The position numbers and the translations under genes are program-made. DNA of 64,000 bases from an uncultured Prevotellaceae bacterium. GTDB taxonomy: Bacteria; Bacteroidota; Bacteroidia; Bacteroidales; Bacteroidaceae. The notes beneath the pieces are model-generated. The model saw only the letters and a program-made list of their open reading frames with translations. It searched no databases and was not told the origin of the DNA. Of the stretch, positions 34,857-42,191 are shown one piece after another (the first letter of the stretch is position 1; every line of letters begins with the position of its first letter). The stretch covers positions 1 to 64,000 of the forward strand of contig CADASP010000018.1 in NCBI GenBank assembly GCA_902790625.1. The letters are read 5' to 3'.

Positions 34857-37127
34857 ATGGGAGAGCTACCGGCACTGATACAAGACTTGGCCCTCATCCT
34901 CGTGGTGGCGGGCATCGTGACACTGGTTTTCAAAAAGTTGAAACAGCCGCTGGTGCTGGGCTACATTGTGGCGGGCTTTCTGGTGTCGCCACACATGCCC
35001 TACACGGCCAGCGTGGTCGATATGGGCAACATCCATCTCTGGGCCGACATCGGCGTGATGTTTCTCCTCTTCTCGCTGGGCCTCGACTTCTCGTTTAAGA
35101 AGATTCTGAAGATGGGCGCCTCTCCCATCATCAGCACCGTCAGCATCATCTTCTGCATGGGCTTGCTCGGCATTGTGGCGGGCCAACTGTTCGGGTGGTC
35201 GAAGATGGACTGCATCTTCCTGGGCGGCATGCTCGCCATGAGTTCCACCACCATCATCTACAAGGCTTTCGACGACTTGGGCCTTCGACAGCAGCAGTTT
35301 GCCGGCATGGTGATGAGCGTACTCATTCTGGAGGACATCCTGGCCATTGTGATGATGGTGATGTTGTCGGCCATAGCGGGAGGCAGCGTCGAGGGGGGAC
35401 AGATGCTCAGTTCGGTGCTAAAGATAGTGTTCTTCCTTGTGCTGTGGCTGGTGGTAGGCATTTTCGCCATTCCGCTGTTTCTGCGCTCCATCCGCAAGCT
35501 GGTCAATGCCGAGGTGCTGCTCATTGTGTCGCTGGGCCTCTGCTGCGCCATGGCGGTGTTCTCTACCAAGGTGGGCTTCTCGTCGGCTTTCGGCGCCTTC
35601 ATCATGGGCAGCATCCTGGCTGAGACCATCGAGGCGGAGCGCATTGAGAAACTGGTGGAGCCGGTGAAGAACCTCTTCGGGGCAGTGTTCTTCGTTTCGG
35701 TGGGCATGCTCGTCGACCCCAACATCATCGTGTCGTATGCCCTGCCCATCTTCTTGCTTGTGATGACCATCCTCGTAGGCCAGTCGGTGTTGGGGTCGTT
35801 CTCGTTCATGCTGGGCGGCGAGAGTCTGAAGAGTGCCATGCGCTGCGGCTTCTCTATGGCTCAGATAGGCGAGTTCTCGTTCATCATTGCCTCGCTGGGC
35901 CTCTCGCTGGGCGTCATCAGCGACTTCCTCTATCCTGTAGTGGTGGCCGTGTCGGTTATCACCACTTTCCTCACGCCCTACATGATACGTCTGGCCACGC
36001 CAGCCTATAATGCCTTGGAACCCAAGTTGCCATCGCGGCTCATACGCTCGCTCAACTGGTTGTCGATGAGCCGTCCGCACTCTACTGAGAAGAGCAAATG
36101 GAAGCAGCTGCTCACGCAGATGACCATCTACACCGTTGTCTACGGCATCCTCTCCTTGGCTGTCATCACGCTGATGTTCATGCTGTTCATGCCGTTCCTC
36201 AGCAAGGTGCTGCCGTTCCATTTCACCCTCTTCGGCACCACCTATTCCGTGGCTCAACTCCTCACGGGGTTGCTCACGGTGCTGTTTATCTCGCCCTTCC
36301 TGCGGGCTATGGTGATGAAGAAGAACCACAGCGAAGAGTGGAAGACCCTGTGGCGCGAGAGCAACCGCAACCGTGTGCCCCTGCTGTTCACCATTTTGGT
36401 TAGGGCTGTCATCGCCTGCTCCTTTGTGTTCTATGTGTGCCAGCATGTGGCCCATTTCGCCCCCGCTGTGGTCATCACCGTGGGCATCGTGGCTGTGGCG
36501 CTGATAGTGCAGTCGCGCGGAGTGAAGCGTCGCAGCATCCTGCTCGAAAGGTTGTTCATCAACAATCTGCGCTCGCGCGACATCGAGGCGCAGGTGTCGG
36601 GCAAGCGGCGGCCACTCTACGAGGGCCGTCTCCTCGACCGTGATATCCACATTGCCGACTTCGATATCCCCCAGAATTCACTTTGGGCCGGCATGAGCCT
36701 GATGCAGCTGGGGCTGGGCCGTCGCTACGGCGTGCATGTGAGCAGCATCTTGCGTGGCGGCAACCGCCTGAATATCCCCGATGGCAAAGACCTGCTCTTC
36801 CCGCTCGACCGCATACAAGTCATCGGCAGCGACGCCCAGCTGGCAGCCATGAGTGCCGCCCTGCAGAAGGAGGTGAGGCACGAAGATGTGGAGCTGGAAA
36901 AACGCGAGATGAAGCTGCGTCAATTCATCATCGGCCCCAACAACCCCTTCATTGGCAAGACTCTGGAGGAGAGCGGGCTTCGCAGCGACTACAACTGTAT
37001 GGTGGTGGGCCTGGAAGAGGGAAAGGAAAACCTGTCGCCCTTCAAGCCCTCGCGGCGCTTTGAAGAGGGTGACATCATCTGGCTGGTGGGTGAGGAAGAC
37101 GACCTCAACCGGGTTGTTGGCCTTTGA
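34857..37127 (+). CDS. CPA2 monovalent cation/proton antiporter with RCK-C domains
   Basis: This 756-residue inner-membrane protein has 11-12 membrane helices in residues 8-390 of the KefB/NapA type. These include the KQPLVLGYIVAGFL start, MFLLFSLGLDFS, MSSTTIIYKAFDD and the LILEDILAIV acidic helix. A second hydrophobic region follows (about 420-560). Two cytoplasmic TrkA-C-like domains lie at about 600-680 and 685-756 (LRQFIIGPNNPFIGKTLEESGLR, FEEGDIIWLVGEEDDL). No NAD-binding TrkA-N domain is evident. It likely exports K+ or Na+ in exchange for protons. It ends one base before the convergent AmgK-RapZ gene. Confidence 0.88.
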   Translation: MGELPALIQDLALILVVAGIVTLVFKKLKQPLVLGYIVAGFLVSPHMPYTASVVDMGNIHLWADIGVMFLLFSLGLDFSFKKILKMGASPIISTVSIIFCMGLLGIVAGQLFGWSKMDCIFLGGMLAMSSTTIIYKAFDDLGLRQQQFAGMVMSVLILEDILAIVMMVMLSAIAGGSVEGGQMLSSVLKIVFFLVLWLVVGIFAIPLFLRSIRKLVNAEVLLIVSLGLCCAMAVFSTKVGFSSAFGAFIMGSILAETIEAERIEKLVEPVKNLFGAVFFVSVGMLVDPNIIVSYALPIFLLVMTILVGQSVLGSFSFMLGGESLKSAMRCGFSMAQIGEFSFIIASLGLSLGVISDFLYPVVVAVSVITTFLTPYMIRLATPAYNALEPKLPSRLIRSLNWLSMSRPHSTEKSKWKQLLTQMTIYTVVYGILSLAVITLMFMLFMPFLSKVLPFHFTLFGTTYSVAQLLTGLLTVLFISPFLRAMVMKKNHSEEWKTLWRESNRNRVPLLFTILVRAVIACSFVFYVCQHVAHFAPAVVITVGIVAVALIVQSRGVKRRSILLERLFINNLRSRDIEAQVSGKRRPLYEGRLLDRDIHIADFDIPQNSLWAGMSLMQLGLGRRYGVHVSSILRGGNRLNIPDGKDLLFPLDRIQVIGSDAQLAAMSAALQKEVRHEDVELEKREMKLRQFIIGPNNPFIGKTLEESGLRSDYNCMVVGLEEGKENLSPFKPSRRFEEGDIIWLVGEEDDLNRVVGL

Positions 37128-37128
37128 C

Positions 37129-38691
37129 CTATTTGAACACTTGTGTGATGCCCTGTTCGCGGTGGCATAGGCGCACCTCGACGGCGGGGAAGTGGCGGTG
37201 GATGTGCTCGGCCAGATGCTGGGCACTATAGACGGAGCGATGCTGACCGCCCGTGCAGCCGAAGCAGAATATGAGCGACGTGAAGCCCCGCTCCACATAG
37301 CGCTCCACATGGGCATCGGCGAGGGCATAGACCGACTCCAAGAAGCGCACTATCTCTCCATCGTCTTCAAGAAAGCGAATGACTGGCTCGTCGAGACCGG
37401 TCATTTTTTTGTATTGTTCATAGCGTCCCGGATTGTGGGTCCCCCTGCAGTCGAAGACGTAACCACCCCCATTGCCACTCTCGTCGGCGGGGATGCCTTT
37501 CTTATACGAGAAACTAAAAATACGGACGGTAAGGACAGCCTGACTATCAGGAGCCTTATCCCCAAGAGCCTCACCCCCAGCCCCTCTCCAAGGGGAGAGG
37601 GGAGTATATAGACTTGTCAACTTGTAGAGTATCTCGAATAGGCAAGGGTATCTACTCCCCTCTCCCTTTTGAGAGGGGTCGTGGGTGAGGCCTTTTCCTT
37701 CTCCCCTTGGAGAGGGGTTGGGGGTGAGGCTCTTGGGGGTGAGGTTTAGTTCTCGGGTGAGGCTCCTTATATTGTCGATGGCAGGCGGAATGCTGTCGAG
37801 GAAGTGCTGCTTGCGCTCAAAGTAGCCCCGGAAGCCGTAGGCTCCCAGCACCTGCAAGAGGCGGAAGAGCACAAACAGGCGCAGACGGCGGTCGAACTCT
37901 TGGCGAGGGGGCAGGGCAGCAAAGTGCTGTGCCTCGGCATAGTAGATGCCGATGAGCCGACGGCGCAACTGCTCTGGATAGCGTGCTGAGGCTTGCCAGA
38001 GAAACGATGCCAGGTCGTAGTAGATGGGGCCGCGCCGTCCACCTTGGAAATCGATGAAGAATGGGGTGGGGGCGAGCATCACGTTGCGGGCTTGGAAATC
38101 GCGGTAGAGAAACGTGTCGGCGTTGTCGGCATCGGCGGTGAGGTCGTCGGCCAGACGACTGAAGTCTTCTTCGAGCCGCATCTCGTGGAAGTCGATGCCT
38201 GTGGCCTTCAGGAAACAATACTTGAAGTAGTTGAGGTCGAACATTACGTTGGTGCGGTCGAACTGCGGCTGCGGATAGCACACGGAGTAGTCGAGCCCAC
38301 GTCCACCCACAAACTGCATTCGCGGCAGCAGGCGGATGGTCTGTTCCAGCAGCTGTTGCTCCTCGTCGTTGTAGCAGCCTCCAGCCTGGCGACCTCGGCT
38401 GATGGCGTTGAAGAGCGATGTGCCGCCCAGGTCGGTCTGCAGATAGCGAAGCTCGTCGTCGCTGGCGGCCAGCACTTGTGGCACGGGCAGCGAGCGCTCC
38501 GCAAAATGACGCGAGAGGGTGATGAAGGCATGGTTCTCCTCGCGGCTTGTGCCTATGCAGCCAATGACGCTGCTGCCATCATCGGCGCTGAGACGGTAGT
38601 ACACACGGTTGCTGCCAGCTCCCGGCAGACGGTGGCACTGGGCAGGCTGATTGCCGCACCAGTGGTGGTATAAATCAAGTAGTGTTTCCAT
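37129..38691 (-). CDS. AmgK-like sugar kinase fused to a RapZ C-terminal domain
   Basis: This is a 520-residue two-domain protein. Residues 1-310 are an APH-fold kinase most like AmgK (N-acetylmuramate/N-acetylglucosamine kinase). The evidence is GSNRVYYRL, LQTDLGG, the catalytic-loop variant LYRDFQARNVML and FFIDFQGGRRGPIYYDLASFL. Residues about 385-520 match the RapZ C-terminal domain (FSYKKGIPADESG, FDCRGTHNPG, GCTGGQHRSVYSAQHLAEHI). In E. coli this domain senses glucosamine-6-P and controls GlmS. A role in amino-sugar recycling or sensing is inferred. Residues about 318-377 are encoded by an in-frame palindromic element and read LTPNPSPRGEG-type sequence. A -7 element (TACTTTTGC) is near 38712-38720 on the minus strand. 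Confidence 0.85.
   Translation of the reverse strand: METLLDLYHHWCGNQPAQCHRLPGAGSNRVYYRLSADDGSSVIGCIGTSREENHAFITLSRHFAERSLPVPQVLAASDDELRYLQTDLGGTSLFNAISRGRQAGGCYNDEEQQLLEQTIRLLPRMQFVGGRGLDYSVCYPQPQFDRTNVMFDLNYFKYCFLKATGIDFHEMRLEEDFSRLADDLTADADNADTFLYRDFQARNVMLAPTPFFIDFQGGRRGPIYYDLASFLWQASARYPEQLRRRLIGIYYAEAQHFAALPPRQEFDRRLRLFVLFRLLQVLGAYGFRGYFERKQHFLDSIPPAIDNIRSLTRELNLTPKSLTPNPSPRGEGKGLTHDPSQKGEGSRYPCLFEILYKLTSLYTPLSPWRGAGGEALGDKAPDSQAVLTVRIFSFSYKKGIPADESGNGGGYVFDCRGTHNPGRYEQYKKMTGLDEPVIRFLEDDGEIVRFLESVYALADAHVERYVERGFTSLIFCFGCTGGQHRSVYSAQHLAEHIHRHFPAVEVRLCHREQGITQVFK
37561..37739. repeat. palindromic mini-element inside a coding sequence (family 1, copy 1)
   Basis: The ends CCCAAGAGCCTCACCCCC (from 37561) and GGGGGTGAGGCTCTTGGGG (to 37739) form an inverted repeat of about 37 bp. 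Inner arms CCCCTCTCC..GGAGAGGGG repeat the theme. The element is in frame within the linker between the kinase and RapZ domains and contains no stop in that frame. Confidence 0.9.
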
Positions 38692-38717
38692 TTACTATTC
38701 GCAATATGAGTGCAAAA

Positions 38718-38915
38718 GTACGAATAAGCGAGCGAAAAGCAAAAGAAAAACTCGTTTTTCTTTTTGCTTTCCCGAGCGAAAGTACTTTCGGCGAAGCCAA
38801 AGGTACGAATAAGCGAGCGAAAAGCAAAAGAAAAGCTCGTTTTTCTTTTTGCTTTCCCGAGCGAAAGTACTTTCGGCACAGCCAAAGGTACGAATAAGCG
38901 AGCGAAAAGTAAAAC
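38718..38915. repeat. 85-bp tandem repeat (2.3 copies) upstream of the sigma-barrel gene
   Basis: Units begin at 38718, 38803 and 38888 with GTACGAATAAGCGAGCGAAAAG. Each full unit has an A/T-rich inverted repeat (AAAGCAAAAGAAAA..TTTTCTTTTTGCTTT). Each also contains the perfect 14-bp palindrome CGAAAGTACTTTCG (38777-38790 and 38862-38875). On the minus strand every unit start reads TACTTTTG or TACCTTTG, i.e. a -7-like element. It fills the divergent 302-bp gap between the AmgK-RapZ and sigma-barrel genes. Confidence 0.9.
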
Positions 38916-38993
38916 ACCCTACTAAAAAACCTAAAAAAAGGGGCTGGTGGTGCAGTCTTTTCTTCTTCGTAGGACTTTATAGATAGAGACGTT

Positions 38994-40691
38994 GTGCTGA
39001 CGATGGAGATAGCAAGGCTGATAGAACGGTGCAGGCAGGGCGACCCGGATGCCCTCGGAGAACTGTACAAAGCATACGCCCGGCAGATGAGGGGCGTGTG
39101 TCGGCGTTATGTCAGCGACGAGCAGACGGTGGAGGATGTGCTGCACGATGCGTTTGTGGTTATCTTCACTTCGTTCGACAGGCTGCGCGACGTGCGTCGG
39201 GCGGAGGCTTGGATGATGGCCATCACAAGAAACGTGGCTTCGAAGTGCAAGGAGCGGCAGAGGGCGGTGACAATGGTGCCTATTGAGGAGGCTGCGATGG
39301 TATCGCAGCATACAGAACAGGCCGGCGTGAGGGGTGTGCCGCTGAGTGAGGTGGTGAGAATGATTGACAGGCTGCCCGAGGGCTATGGGCAGGTGTTCCG
39401 GCTGTCGGTGTTTGAGGGAATGTCGCACAAGGAGATTGCCACCATGCTGGGCATCGAGCCTCATTCGTCATCGTCGCAGTTGGCACGGGCGAAGAAGATG
39501 CTCCGAAAGATGATGCAGCAGTACTGGGCCGCCGTGCTTCTGTTGCTGCTCATGCCTGTCACGTTCTTCTTGCTTAGAGAAGGCGATAGAGCCGTGAGTG
39601 ATGAAATGCCGATTGTGGCTGAGCAGAAAGATATGCCGGAAGAATCGCCAAAAGATTCTCCTACGAAGCAGCCGCGAAAGCCCGTGGCGGTTCCTATGCC
39701 TGTGCAACGTGCAACCGTCATCGTCGCCGACACCCTTCAATCGGAAATCGCTCAGGTTAATATAGTAGCTCAGGAGCAGTCGATGACTGACACGATGTCA
39801 AACGACATGGCAAAGATTATCCGTAAGGTGGAGCTGCCGCATTACGATGTAGCTGAGTTACTCCCCAACAACCCCACTGATAAGGCAAAGAAATGGTCGT
39901 TGGAACTGGCATACGCAGGGCAGTTCGACGAGCAAAACCGCTATTACCAGCCGTTCAGCTATAAGCCAGCGCTGCCAGATGTGCAGTCCCAGCCAAGTCC
40001 GACCGTTCCGAGTAGCATCGACAACTGGACTGACTACGCTGCCTATCTGGCAAATAATCCTGATGCCGTGAGTGCCCAAACGCGTAGCGTCGTCATGCGC
40101 ATCGCACTGAACAATGCCAACCGCCCAGGCGATGACAGGATTCTGCGTACGAGCCACCATCAGATGCCCGTCACATGGTCGCTGGCATTGAAGTGCAGAT
40201 TGAATCATCGTTTCGCACTGGAGTCTGGCCTCAGCTATAGTCGTCTGACCTCTGACTTTGAGACGGGAGCCGACGGTCGCTCGGCGACGGCAGTAGACAC
40301 CAATCTCGGCAAGAATGCCATTCGCGAGCAGCAGACCATCCACTACCTTGGCATCCCCATGAAGGGCATATATAATATGTATGGTGGAAAACGATGGGAC
40401 ATCTACGGCAGTCTCGGTCTGACAACTGAGATGCCCGTCCGCTCCACCCTCCGCTCAGACTACTATGTGAATGGTCGGCATGAGGCTACCGACAAGACCA
40501 CCATCCGCGCCCCGTGGCAGTTCTCCACCACCTTCGGTCTCGGTCTGCAAATGCACTTGACACCCCATATCGGTTTCTTCGCTGAGCCAAGCCTGCAATA
40601 CTACATCCCGACGAAGAGCAGCATCGAGACCTACCGCACGGAGCATCCGTTCACGTTCTCTCTGCCGTTGGGCATCAGATTCACGTGGTGA
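38994..40691 (+). CDS. ECF sigma factor fused via a membrane segment to an outer-membrane beta-barrel domain
   Basis: This is one 565-codon ORF. Sigma region 2 is about residues 5-90 (LGELYKAYARQ, EDVLHDAFVVIFTSFDRLRD, AWMMAITRNVASK). Region 4 is about 118-172 (RLPEGYGQVFRLSVFEGMSHKEIATMLGI, SSSSQLARAKKMLRKMM). A hydrophobic segment follows at 178-194 (AAVLLLLLMPVTFFLL). Next is a Pro/charged linker (195-300) and an amphipathic beta-strand-rich domain (301-565) ending FSLPLGIRFTW with a terminal aromatic residue, as in barrel proteins. In Bacteroides, ECF factors pair with separate dual-membrane-spanning anti-sigma proteins with inner TM, linker and outer barrel. Here both appear in one chain. 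No frameshift is visible. The start could also be 39003. Confidence 0.8.
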   Translation: MLTMEIARLIERCRQGDPDALGELYKAYARQMRGVCRRYVSDEQTVEDVLHDAFVVIFTSFDRLRDVRRAEAWMMAITRNVASKCKERQRAVTMVPIEEAAMVSQHTEQAGVRGVPLSEVVRMIDRLPEGYGQVFRLSVFEGMSHKEIATMLGIEPHSSSSQLARAKKMLRKMMQQYWAAVLLLLLMPVTFFLLREGDRAVSDEMPIVAEQKDMPEESPKDSPTKQPRKPVAVPMPVQRATVIVADTLQSEIAQVNIVAQEQSMTDTMSNDMAKIIRKVELPHYDVAELLPNNPTDKAKKWSLELAYAGQFDEQNRYYQPFSYKPALPDVQSQPSPTVPSSIDNWTDYAAYLANNPDAVSAQTRSVVMRIALNNANRPGDDRILRTSHHQMPVTWSLALKCRLNHRFALESGLSYSRLTSDFETGADGRSATAVDTNLGKNAIREQQTIHYLGIPMKGIYNMYGGKRWDIYGSLGLTTEMPVRSTLRSDYYVNGRHEATDKTTIRAPWQFSTTFGLGLQMHLTPHIGFFAEPSLQYYIPTKSSIETYRTEHPFTFSLPLGIRFTW

Positions 40692-40810
40692 TGGCGATTG
40701 AGATATGGAATAGACCGTCACAACGGAAGTCCTACCCCTCTTTGTCCACTCTTTTTCGCCTGTTTATTACATTTTTCGAACGTATAGCATAATTAATCAA
40801 AATCTTTTTG

Positions 40811-40819
40811 TATTTTTGC
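40811..40819 (+). promoter_or_regulatory. -7 element for the nucleotidyltransferase gene
   Basis: TATTTTTGC lies 23 nt before the chosen ATG at 40843. The earlier ATG at 40816 would overlap it, so the later start is preferred. Confidence 0.5.
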
Positions 40820-40842
40820 AGCAGATTTATCGAAAGAAAGCT

Positions 40843-41151
40843 ATGAGTACCCAAACGATGCAACAGAAAATAGCCGACTACTTCAAGACCCAACCTGTCC
40901 TGAAGGCCTGGCTCTTCGGTTCCTTTGCCCGTGGCGAGGAGACACCAAGGAGCGACGTGGATATTCTTTTTGTTCCCGACAGGACGGGCAAGCCATTTAC
41001 TCTGTTCACTCATGGAGGTATGCTAATGGACCTGCAAGAACTGCTGAATCGCCGAGTTGATTTGGTGGAAGAGGGGTCTCTTCGTCCGTATGCTGCCGAA
41101 AGTGCTGACCGTGATAAAATATTGATTTATGAGAGAAAGAGCGAGGGATAA
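40843..41151 (+). CDS. MNT-domain nucleotidyltransferase (antitoxin-like)
   Basis: This 102-residue minimal nucleotidyltransferase has the core LFGSFARGEETPRSDVDILF (GSxxxG then DxD; about residues 24-43). In MntA/HepT systems such proteins AMPylate and neutralise an adjacent HEPN RNase. The expected HEPN partner overlaps the 3' end here but is broken (41129-41263). The protein is therefore probably an orphan antitoxin or relic. Catalytic residues are intact. Confidence 0.8.
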   Translation: MSTQTMQQKIADYFKTQPVLKAWLFGSFARGEETPRSDVDILFVPDRTGKPFTLFTHGGMLMDLQELLNRRVDLVEEGSLRPYAAESADRDKILIYERKSEG

Positions 41152-41263
41152 GGGGCGGTTAGAGGACATCATCGAGTATTCCACTAATGTGACAAATCTT
41201 ATTGAAGGGTATTCGCTTGAGGCACTAATTGCTGACAAGCGCACTTATTATTCTGAAGGCTGA
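41129..41263 (+). pseudogene. truncated HEPN (HepT/DUF86-type) toxin gene
   Basis: The ORF starts MRERARDKGRLEDIIEYSTN and runs ..LIEGYSLEALIADKRTYYSEG then stops at 44 codons. The sequence fits the first helices of HepT-like HEPN proteins (RDKxRLExIxE...I..F.EG.S.E.F..D). Those proteins are normally about 110 residues long. The catalytic Rx4-6H region is missing. The start overlaps the nucleotidyltransferase gene by 23 bp, as in intact modules. Confidence 0.65.
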
Positions 41264-41330
41264 CGGCATGGACGTGGATAAGATTGAAAAATATACCAGC
41301 CTAACTGCCGAGGAAATCGAGGCATTGTAA
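41256..41330 (+). pseudogene. C-terminal fragment of an Rpn-family gene
   Basis: In the frame shifted relative to the HEPN fragment, AAG GCT GAC GGC ATG.. reads KADGMDVDKIEKYTSLTAEE..L and stops. This matches the tail of the intact Rpn-like protein in this window (KADGMSAELIAKYTGL). The HEPN gene is therefore joined to the end of a former Rpn gene, with the rest deleted. Confidence 0.6.
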
Positions 41331-41343
41331 TCATCTGGCAGCA

Positions 41344-41391
41344 AAGAGCGGGAAACCGAGGCCGAGGATTTAGGCGCGGGTTCCCGCTCTT
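41344..41391 (+). terminator. hairpin after the broken toxin module
   Basis: AAGAGCGGGAA (41344-41354) and TTCCCGCTCTT (41381-41391) pair perfectly over 11 bp, followed by TGTATTTAT. It is a plausible terminator. Confidence 0.6.
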
Positions 41392-41450
41392 GTATTTATA
41401 GATTGTAGTGCCTCCAAGGCAAACTACGGCAGTAATACTCAAATAGCTAT

Positions 41451-41477
41451 CGGCGCACCCTGCATGAGGATGCGCCG
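41451..41477 (-). terminator. hairpin after the secreted-protein gene
   Basis: GGCGCACCC (41452-41460) pairs with GGATGCGCC (41468-41476). It lies about 28 nt beyond the stop of the minus-strand gene at 41505. There is no clear T-run, so support is modest. Confidence 0.4.
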
Positions 41478-41504
41478 GTGTTGTTGAAGGGTGTCTTTTC
41501 TTTG

Positions 41505-42020
41505 TTACTTGTCAAAATCGTATGGTTCCATCAAAACACTTATCCCTTCTTGATACAAAAGCAGATAATGACCCGTGGGCAAATCCTTGATGTCAATACG
41601 ATAAATATTATTTTCAATAGGGTAAATTGTTGTGGGAATGAAATCGCTCGAACTGTCTTTTACCCCTAAAGGGGAGTTTGACCAGCAGGTTGCTTCACGA
41701 TTCCCTTTTTTTACCTTTAACTTTAAGACACGGAAGAACTGTGGCTTCAACTGCGTCGTATCAACCACTTCCACAAACAAGTCATTTTTGTTCGATAAAT
41801 CAGTTTTTGCTTTGTCTTGATACAAGACAATCTTAGCCTTGTGGGTCAGTATGCCAGTCAGTTTTGTATTAGCATGCTCATTCTCCGGTATGTCAATCCT
41901 AACATTATCTTGGTCATAATAAAAAGCACGAAACAAGTGTTTCGCAGTTGCGACTTCCTGCGACCAACCAATAGTTGATGCAAACAATAAAAGCGTAAGT
42001 AAAACAAATTTGTTCTTCAT
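41505..42020 (-). CDS. secreted protein of unknown function
   Basis: This 171-residue protein has a Sec signal peptide (MKNKFVLLTLLLFASTIGWSQ, cleavage after about residue 20). The mature part is predicted beta-rich (ILTHKAKIVLYQD, FFRVLKLKVKKG, IYRIDIKDLPTGHYLLLYQEG). The ending 'LPTGHYLLLYQEG' recalls a C-terminal beta-sandwich or sorting-like fold but no family is recognised. The gene is AT-rich compared with its neighbours, suggesting recent acquisition. Confidence 0.7.
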   Translation of the reverse strand: MKNKFVLLTLLLFASTIGWSQEVATAKHLFRAFYYDQDNVRIDIPENEHANTKLTGILTHKAKIVLYQDKAKTDLSNKNDLFVEVVDTTQLKPQFFRVLKLKVKKGNREATCWSNSPLGVKDSSSDFIPTTIYPIENNIYRIDIKDLPTGHYLLLYQEGISVLMEPYDFDK

Positions 42021-42048
42021 GTCTTCTTGTTTTTAATGATTTAATGTG

Positions 42049-42056
42049 CAAAAGTA
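42049..42056 (-). promoter_or_regulatory. -7 element for the secreted-protein gene
   Basis: On the minus strand TACTTTTG(C) lies 29 nt upstream of the start at 42020. The -33 region is weak. Confidence 0.45.
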
Positions 42057-42191
42057 AGCAATTTAATCCATTTACACTCTGCCTGGAGGTTAAAAATGAC
42101 TAAATGGCAATTTGCACTAACAATTCCCTGCTCCTAATGCAGTCTTTTCCTTGTTCGATGGACTATTTTGATAGGAACAAGAAACAAGGAA

